Origin: CAZQLE01 sp964593905 | GTDB lineage: Bacteria; Chloroflexota; Anaerolineae; Anaerolineales; Anaerolineaceae | DNA length: 19,345 nt | Direction of reading: 5' to 3' | NCBI GenBank assembly: GCA_964593905.1 | Contig: CAZQLE010000058.1 | Location: forward strand, 1-19,345 | In this document: positions 14,798-19,345 of the stretch, one piece after another | How the letters are laid out: every line of letters begins with the position of its first letter | Position numbering within the stretch: position 1 is the first letter of the stretch | Notes under the pieces: model-generated | The model's input: the letters and a program-made list of their open reading frames with translations, nothing else | The model's database searches: none | What the model was told of the DNA's origin: nothing | Program-made: the position numbers and the translations under genes

Positions 14798-17466
14798 ATC
14801 TTTCTCCCGCCTCGCTGACCGTTTCCGGGCGCACCTACGCCTATTACCCGCTCAACGCCATCCCCGGCCTGAACGCCGCCGGTCTGGCCCGCCTGCCCTA
14901 TTCGGTGCGCGTGCTGCTCGAAGCCCTGCTGCGCAAAGCCGCCGCCGGCCGCCCGGTCGATTCAGACCTGGCCGCGCTGGCCGCCTGGCAGCCGCAGGCG
15001 GCAGCTCGCCCGCCGCTGCCCGTCTTTGTGGGGCGGGTGCTGCTGCAAGATTTTTCAGGCGTGCCCGTGCTCAACGACCTGGCCGCCATGCGCGCTGCGT
15101 CGGCCCGGCGGGGCGGCGACCCGCGGCGCATCAACCCGGTCATTCCGGTCGATCTGGTCATCGACCATTCCATTCAGGTCGATTTTGCCGGCAGCGAAGA
15201 TGCCTTTGCGCGCAACACCGCCCTGGAGTTTGAGCGCAACCGCGAACGCTACGAATTTTTGCACTGGTGTCAGCAGGCCTTTGACAACCTGCGCATCCTG
15301 CCCCCTGCCGCCGGCATCGTCCACCAGGTGAACCTCGAACTGCTGGCCGGGGTGGTGCTCACCGCCGAGCGCGACGGCCAGACCTATGTCTACCCCGATA
15401 CGGTGGTCGGCACCGATTCGCATACCACCATGGTCAACGGCCTGGGGGTGGTGGGCTGGGGCGTGGGCGGCATCGAAGCCGTGGCGGCCATGCTGGGCGA
15501 ACCGGTCGAGATCATGCAGCCCGATGTGATCGGTCTGCGCCTCACCGGCCGCCTGCGCGAGGGCGTCACCCCCACCGATCTCACCCTCACCGTCACCCAA
15601 CTGCTGCGCAAATTCGGCGTGGTCGATAAATTCATCGAGTTCACCGGCCCCGGCGTCGAAACGCTCACCCTGGCCAGCCGCGCCATGCTCAGCAACATGG
15701 CCCCCGAAAGCGGCGCTACGCTGCTCTACTTCCCCGTCGACGACCGCACCCTCGACTATTTGCGTCTCACCGGGCGCAGCGAAGAGCAAATCGCCCTGGT
15801 CGAGGCCTACTACCGCGCCCAGGGGCTGTTCCGCACCCCCGAAAGCCCCGCGCCCGACTACACCGCCGTGCTCGAACTCGATCTCGCCAGTGTCGAGCCT
15901 TCGCTGGCGGGGCCGCGCCGTCCGCAAGACCGTGTGTCGCTGGCCGATGTTTCAACCTCGTTTGCCAGCGCGCTCACCGCGCCGCGCACCGAAAACGGCT
16001 TTGGCATCGATCCGGCCGAGATCGCGCGCCGCGTGCCGCTCAAACTGGATGCCGGCCCGGCGGTGCTCAGCCACGGCTCGGTGGTCGTGGCCGCCATCAC
16101 ATCGTGCACCAACACCTCAGACCCCTACGTAATGCTCGGCGCCGGGCTGCTGGCCAAAAAGGCCGTCGCCCGCGGGCTGCGCGTTAACCCGGCGGTGAAA
16201 ACCAGCCTGGCCCCCGGTTCGCGCGTGGTGACCGAATATCTGCGCCGCGCCAGGCTGATGGAGCCGCTGGAGACGCTGGGCTTTCATCTGGTGGGCTACG
16301 GCTGCACCACCTGCATCGGCAATTCGGGCCCCCTGCCCGAACCCATTGTGCAGGCCGTGCGCGAGCAGAATCTGGTGGTCGGGGCGGTGCTTTCGGGCAA
16401 CCGCAACTTTGAAGGCCGCGTCAGCCCGCACACCCGCGCCAACTATCTGGCCTCACCCCCGCTGGTGGTGGCCTATGCCCTGGCCGGCAGCCTGACCGTC
16501 GATCTCACCCGCGACCCCATCGGGCGCGACCCGGCCGGGCGCGCCGTATATTTGCGCGATATCTGGCCCACCAGTCAAGAGATCGAGCAAGCCCTGCACG
16601 CCAGCCTGGATGCCGCCCTGTTCCGCGCCGCCTACCAGCATCTCGACCAGTCCAACCCGGCCTGGAACGCCATCCCCGTCCGCCCCGGGCTGCTGTATGA
16701 ATGGCAGGCCGATTCGACCTACCTGCAGGAACCGCCCTTCTTTGAAGACGCCGCCCCCATTCCGGCCGTCCTCAGCGGCGCGCGCGCCCTGGCCTGGCTG
16801 GGCGATTCGATCACCACCGACCATATCTCGCCCGCCGGTTCCATCGCCGTCAACAGCCCGGCCGGGCAGTATCTCAGCGGGCTGGGCTGTGCCCCGGCCG
16901 ACTTTAACGCCTACGGCACCCGGCGCGGCAACGACCGGGTGATGACACGCGGCACCTTTGCCAATGTGCGCCTTAAAAACCTGCTTGTGCCCGGCGTCGA
17001 AGGCGGCCTCACCCGCCACCTGCCCGACGGCGAACCGATGAGCATCTACGCCGCCGCGCAGCGCTACCGCGCCGAGGGCGTGCCGCTGGTCATTCTGGCC
17101 GGCAAAGAATATGGCACCGGCTCCAGCCGCGACTGGGCCGCCAAGGGTGTGCGCCTGCTGGGCGTGCGCGCCGTGCTGGCCGAATCGTACGAGCGCATTC
17201 ACCGCTCCAACCTGGCCGGGATGGGCGTTCTGCCCCTCCAGTTTCTGCCCGGCCAGAACGCCGCCAGCCTGGGGCTGAGCGGTGAAGAGCTGTTCGACCT
17301 GACCCTGCCCGCCGCCCTCACTCCCGGCGCGCGCGTGGTGGTCACCGCCCGCAGCGCCGGCGGCCGCGAAACGCGCTTCGAGACCCTGCTGCGTCTCGAC
17401 ACCGCCAACGAGCTCACCTATCTGGCCGACGGCGGAATTTTGAACACGGTTTTGAAGGGCATGTAA
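14794..17466 (+). CDS. acnA: Aconitate hydratase A
   Basis: This 890-residue iron-sulfur enzyme interconverts citrate and isocitrate through cis-aconitate. The cluster ligands are Cys438 (AITSCTNTSDP), Cys504 and Cys507 (YGCTTCIGNSGPL). Other family signatures are VVGTDSHTTMVNGLGVVGWG, SGNRNFEGRVSPHTRANYLASP, DSITTDHISPAGSI and the C-terminal KEYGTGSSRDWAAKG. The length matches the AcnA/IRP1 type rather than AcnB. The start overlaps the icd stop by four bases and GGAG lies five bases ahead of the ATG. It is followed by a strong terminator, so icd-acnA forms a two-gene operon. With gltA across the regulator gene, all enzymes from acetyl-CoA to 2-oxoglutarate are clustered. Confidence 0.96.
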   Translation: MNLSPASLTVSGRTYAYYPLNAIPGLNAAGLARLPYSVRVLLEALLRKAAAGRPVDSDLAALAAWQPQAAARPPLPVFVGRVLLQDFSGVPVLNDLAAMRAASARRGGDPRRINPVIPVDLVIDHSIQVDFAGSEDAFARNTALEFERNRERYEFLHWCQQAFDNLRILPPAAGIVHQVNLELLAGVVLTAERDGQTYVYPDTVVGTDSHTTMVNGLGVVGWGVGGIEAVAAMLGEPVEIMQPDVIGLRLTGRLREGVTPTDLTLTVTQLLRKFGVVDKFIEFTGPGVETLTLASRAMLSNMAPESGATLLYFPVDDRTLDYLRLTGRSEEQIALVEAYYRAQGLFRTPESPAPDYTAVLELDLASVEPSLAGPRRPQDRVSLADVSTSFASALTAPRTENGFGIDPAEIARRVPLKLDAGPAVLSHGSVVVAAITSCTNTSDPYVMLGAGLLAKKAVARGLRVNPAVKTSLAPGSRVVTEYLRRARLMEPLETLGFHLVGYGCTTCIGNSGPLPEPIVQAVREQNLVVGAVLSGNRNFEGRVSPHTRANYLASPPLVVAYALAGSLTVDLTRDPIGRDPAGRAVYLRDIWPTSQEIEQALHASLDAALFRAAYQHLDQSNPAWNAIPVRPGLLYEWQADSTYLQEPPFFEDAAPIPAVLSGARALAWLGDSITTDHISPAGSIAVNSPAGQYLSGLGCAPADFNAYGTRRGNDRVMTRGTFANVRLKNLLVPGVEGGLTRHLPDGEPMSIYAAAQRYRAEGVPLVILAGKEYGTGSSRDWAAKGVRLLGVRAVLAESYERIHRSNLAGMGVLPLQFLPGQNAASLGLSGEELFDLTLPAALTPGARVVVTARSAGGRETRFETLLRLDTANELTYLADGGILNTVLKGM

Positions 17467-17506
17467 CGGCGCACCCTCACCTGCTGCCGTCCATGCCCTT
17501 GCAGAC

Positions 17507-17542
17507 AAAAGGGGCTGAGCCACCGGGTTCAGTCCCTTTTTT
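17507..17542 (+). terminator. Rho-independent terminator of icd-acnA
   Basis: Stem GGGGCTGA (17511-17518) pairs with TCAGTCCC (17529-17536), with one G-T pair and a ten-base loop. It is preceded by AAAA and followed by six T. It lies about 40 bases after the acnA stop. Confidence 0.85.
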
Positions 17543-17560
17543 GCAGCCTGGGTTCCCAAA

Positions 17561-17616
17561 TCTTCACCCAGTCTTCACCCTGCCTTTACAAAACCTTCAT
17601 AATCTGCGGGTATAAA
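17561..17616 (+). promoter_or_regulatory. Four tandem 11-bp boxes and -10 element
   Basis: Four consecutive 11-base units run without gaps: TCTTCACCCAG, TCTTCACCCTG, CCTTTACAAAA and CCTTCATAATC (17561-17604). Six bases later comes TATAAA (17611-17616), a likely -10. No good -35 is at the right distance. Direct repeats of one helical turn covering the -35 region are the usual binding pattern of activating OmpR/PhoB-family regulators. On the other strand the core reads GTGAA or GTAAA, like CpxR sites. The OmpR-family regulator encoded just downstream is the obvious candidate to bind. Confidence 0.6.
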
Positions 17617-17651
17617 CAGACTATCAAACCGTTTTACAGGAGATGAAACAC

Positions 17652-18182
17652 ATGAACAAAGTTCTTTACCTTTTGATTGGCGCCGTTCTCGGCGCGGTGC
17701 TGCTTGGGCTCACCGTGACCGCGTTTGCTCAAACCCCGCAGCCGGCTCAACCCGATTCAACCGCCCCCTGGGGCATGATGGGCCAGGGCCGCGGCCGCAT
17801 GGGCGGCCAGGGTAATTTTGGCGGCGGCATGATGGGCCGCGATTTCAACCGCGCAGATGGCGAATTTGGTCCCATGCACGATACGATGGTGGCCGCCCTC
17901 GCCCCGGCGCTCAAGCTCTCGGTTGATGAGCTGAACACAAAACTGGCTGCCGGCCAGAGCATGGCCCAGATCGCCGACGAACAGGGCCTGACCGCTGAAG
18001 AATTCACGGCCGCCATGACCGCCGCCCACACTCAGGCCCTCGAACAGGCCGTGGCCGACGGCACGCTCACCCAGGAGCAGGCCGACTGGATGCAGCAGCG
18101 CATGGGCGGGCGCGGTGGCATGATGGGCCGCGGCGGCCGCAGCGGCTGCCCGATGCTGCCCACTGACAGCGACGACCTCTAA
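17652..18182 (+). CDS. Exported Met/Gly-rich protein with DUF2680-like domain
   Basis: The protein has 176 residues from the ATG at 17652, which has AGGAG nine bases ahead; the ATG at 17643 directly abuts AGGAG and is less likely. A signal peptide (Lys3, hydrophobic 5-24, AFA before residue 27) sends it across the membrane. The mature part has a Met/Gly-rich stretch (about 41-62), a helical domain (about 80-146, LKLSVDELNTKLAAGQSMAQIADEQG and TLTQEQADWM) resembling DUF2680 proteins, and a tail MQQRMGGRGGMMGRGG followed by a single Cys (166) in SGCPM. Its role is unknown. Met-rich segments can bind Cu(I) or Ag(I), and the protein may be a signal partner of the downstream kinase. It has its own promoter and terminator. 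Confidence 0.82.
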   Translation: MNKVLYLLIGAVLGAVLLGLTVTAFAQTPQPAQPDSTAPWGMMGQGRGRMGGQGNFGGGMMGRDFNRADGEFGPMHDTMVAALAPALKLSVDELNTKLAAGQSMAQIADEQGLTAEEFTAAMTAAHTQALEQAVADGTLTQEQADWMQQRMGGRGGMMGRGGRSGCPMLPTDSDDL

Positions 18183-18193
18183 ACCCGGTTCTT

Positions 18194-18249
18194 AAAAAAA
18201 ACACCCGCCCCCCGAAGGCAAAACCTTTCCGGGGGGCGGGTGCAATTTT
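18194..18249. terminator. Strong bidirectional hairpin after the Met/Gly-rich gene
   Basis: CACCCGCCCCCCG pairs perfectly with CGGGGGGCGGGTG, with a further imperfect AAGG/CCTT-like extension and a short A-rich loop (18202-18242). Eight A precede it and CAATTTT follows. The plus-strand version ends the upstream gene 20 bases after its stop, and the minus-strand version has a T8 tail. Confidence 0.8.
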
Positions 18250-18266
18250 CACCGCGCAATACGCAA

Positions 18267-18312
18267 TTCACGGCCCTTTATTCACTTCTAACCGCTCACT
18301 TTTCCTTATAAT
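18267..18312 (+). promoter_or_regulatory. Promoter of the response regulator gene
   Basis: A perfect TATAAT (18307-18312) ends six bases before the ATG at 18319, so the transcript should begin at or next to the start codon. No proper -35 is present. Upstream, TTCAC/CTCAC cores recur every 14 bases at 18267, 18281 and 18295, sharing the TTCAC core of the boxes at 17561. The spacing differs from that array, so shared regulation is only suggested. Confidence 0.5.
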
Positions 18313-18318
18313 AGACTC

Positions 18319-18999
18319 ATGCCCACACCCCGAATTCTGATCGTCGATGATGAACCCGGCATCCGCAGCCTGGTGGCCGCCTATCTGCGCCAGGAACAGT
18401 ACACCGTGTATGAGGCCGAAGACGGCCCGGCAGCCCTTAAGGCCGCCCGCGCCTTCCGCCCCGACCTGATCGTGCTCGATCTGATGCTGCCCGGCATCGA
18501 CGGCATCGAAGTGCTCACCCAACTGCGCCGCGAAAGCGATGTGTATGTCATCATGCTCACCGCGCGCAGCGAAGAGACCGATAAAGTGGTCGGCCTGACC
18601 GTGGGCGCCGATGACTATGTCACCAAGCCCTTTAGCCCCCGCGAGCTGACCGCGCGCATCAAGGCCGCCCTGCGCCGCCTGCGGTCTTCTGCCACGGCCC
18701 AGCCCGAAGTGATCGCCTTTCGCCGTCTGACCGTTAACCTCTCGGCCCGCGAGGCCGCCGTCGACGACCGCCCGCTCGACCTGACCCCCATCGAATTCGA
18801 GCTGCTGCGCGTGCTGGCCGAACACCGCAATATGGTGCTCACCCGCGAGCAGTTGGTTGAAAAAGTGTGGGGCTACGACTATTATGGCGACGCGCGCACC
18901 GTGGATGTGCATATCGGCCATCTGCGCGCCAAAATGGGCGTAGACCTGATCGCCACCGTGCGCGGCGCCGGTTATCGCCTGGTGGATGACCCCCTCTAA
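18319..18999 (+). CDS. OmpR/PhoB-family response regulator
   Basis: This 226-residue regulator has a receiver domain (1-118) with the acidic pocket Asp10-Asp11, phospho-acceptor Asp54 (VLDLMLPG), Thr81 and Lys103 (VTKPFSP). A winged-helix DNA-binding domain (about 128-226) follows, with LTPIEFELLRVLAEH, TREQLVEKVWGYDYYGDARTVDVHIGHLR and RGAGYRL. It should be phosphorylated by the kinase encoded nine bases downstream and bind tandem repeats, probably those at 17561-17604. There is no ribosome binding site, and the -10 box is six bases from the ATG, which implies a leaderless mRNA. The stimulus is not known. Confidence 0.95.
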   Translation: MPTPRILIVDDEPGIRSLVAAYLRQEQYTVYEAEDGPAALKAARAFRPDLIVLDLMLPGIDGIEVLTQLRRESDVYVIMLTARSEETDKVVGLTVGADDYVTKPFSPRELTARIKAALRRLRSSATAQPEVIAFRRLTVNLSAREAAVDDRPLDLTPIEFELLRVLAEHRNMVLTREQLVEKVWGYDYYGDARTVDVHIGHLRAKMGVDLIATVRGAGYRLVDDPL

Positions 19000-19008
19000 A
19001 AAAAGCCC

Positions 19009-19345
19009 ATGCTAAACTTTTTTCGCCGTAATCTTTTTCTGAAATTATTTCTGTCGTATCTGCTGGTGATCTTGCTGGGCATCGGCATTCTGTTTGCCAT
19101 CGTGCGCCTCTCGCTCCCGGCCGGGTTAAACCGCCATCAAAACGAGATGCAGCAAATGATGGGCATGGGCATGGGCGGCGTGGGGCGCGGCATGGGGGCC
19201 CAGTTGTTTGGGCTGCTCAATGCCATCGTCAACGACGCGGTGTTGGCCGCCGCCGCCGCCGCGGCGCTGGCCGCCGCCGGGGTGAGCGCCTTTGTCAGCT
19301 ACCGCATCACCCGCCCGCTAAAACACCTCTCTGCCGCCGCACAAC
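19009..19345 (+). CDS. Sensor histidine kinase, N-terminal part
   Basis: The ATG at 19009 follows the regulator stop by nine bases, and the frame is open to the window edge (112 codons), so the gene is cut at its 3' end. Visible parts are a basic N-terminus, a first membrane helix (about 10-33), a short outer loop (about 38-68), an alanine-rich second helix (about 72-98) and the start of a HAMP domain (SYRITRPLKHLSAAAQ). The kinase core lies outside the window. The loop contains MQQMMGMGMGGVGRGMG (47-63), resembling the tail of the exported protein encoded upstream. With a loop of only some 30 residues there is no room for a folded sensor domain. No clear ribosome binding site is present. Confidence 0.85.
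   Translation, partial: MLNFFRRNLFLKLFLSYLLVILLGIGILFAIVRLSLPAGLNRHQNEMQQMMGMGMGGVGRGMGAQLFGLLNAIVNDAVLAAAAAAALAAAGVSAFVSYRITRPLKHLSAAAQ

Noticed and set aside
15055..15927. Long minus-strand open frame (290 codons) opposite acnA
   Set aside because: It lies entirely antisense to well-conserved aconitase motifs, and its His/Gly/Ala/Gln-rich translation is typical of the complement of GC-rich coding sequence.
16453..17559. Minus-strand open frame of 368 codons opposite the acnA C-terminal part
   Set aside because: It is antisense to conserved acnA sequence, crosses the acnA terminator and shows no recognisable domain.
18202..18242. Hairpin before the response regulator gene as a riboswitch or attenuator
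   Set aside because: The regulator transcript appears to start at its own promoter further downstream, and the stem has the form of a simple terminator.

Overview
The window is a GC-rich bacterial chromosome segment with tightly packed genes, many of them joined by 4-base ATGA or GTGA overlaps. The lineage cannot be read directly. A eukaryotic-type citrate synthase, an IclR-controlled isocitrate dehydrogenase/aconitase pair and an OmpR-type two-component system beside a Met/Gly-rich exported protein would fit a Chloroflexota (Anaerolineae-like) genome, but this is a tentative guess. No tRNA, rRNA, CRISPR array or transposase was seen. No stretch longer than 300 bases lacks a gene; the longest gap is 10788-11056.

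Left block (1-2997, plus strand): the end of a sugar-nucleotide cluster. A 5'-truncated FdtA-like cupin ketoisomerase, an FdtB-like PLP aminotransferase and a multi-pass GT-C-like membrane protein are coupled by 4-base overlaps. Together they suggest synthesis of a 3-amino-3,6-dideoxyhexose and its use in a surface glycan. A class 3 aldehyde dehydrogenase (3014-4405, minus) converges on this block.

Middle block (4542-10787, minus strand): a complete type I restriction-modification operon, hsdR-hsdM-hsdS. It has a near-consensus promoter in front of hsdR, a hairpin after hsdS and lower GC than its surroundings. The two target-recognition domains of HsdS are AT-rich islands between GC-rich conserved spacers. 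A perfect 34-bp palindrome lies between this operon and the next block.

TCA block (11057-17466): gltA and an IclR-family regulator gene on the minus strand, with icd and acnA divergent on the plus strand. These are the three enzymes from oxaloacetate to 2-oxoglutarate plus a likely regulator. The iclR/icd gap holds two face-to-face promoters with predicted starts about 15 bases apart, and inverted repeats over the start sites. The isocitrate dehydrogenase has lost all five residues that read the NADP 2'-phosphate in the E. coli enzyme, so it is probably NAD-dependent.

Right block (17561-19345, plus strand): a small exported Met/Gly-rich protein, an OmpR-family response regulator and the start of a histidine kinase. 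The kinase's extracytoplasmic loop carries a Met/Gly-rich segment (MQQMMGMGMGG...) resembling the tail of the exported protein (MQQRMGGRGGMMG...). The exported protein's promoter has four tandem 11-bp boxes typical of OmpR-family regulators, and the regulator gene looks leaderless. This sensory module, possibly for copper or envelope stress, is the best candidate in the window for an undescribed system.
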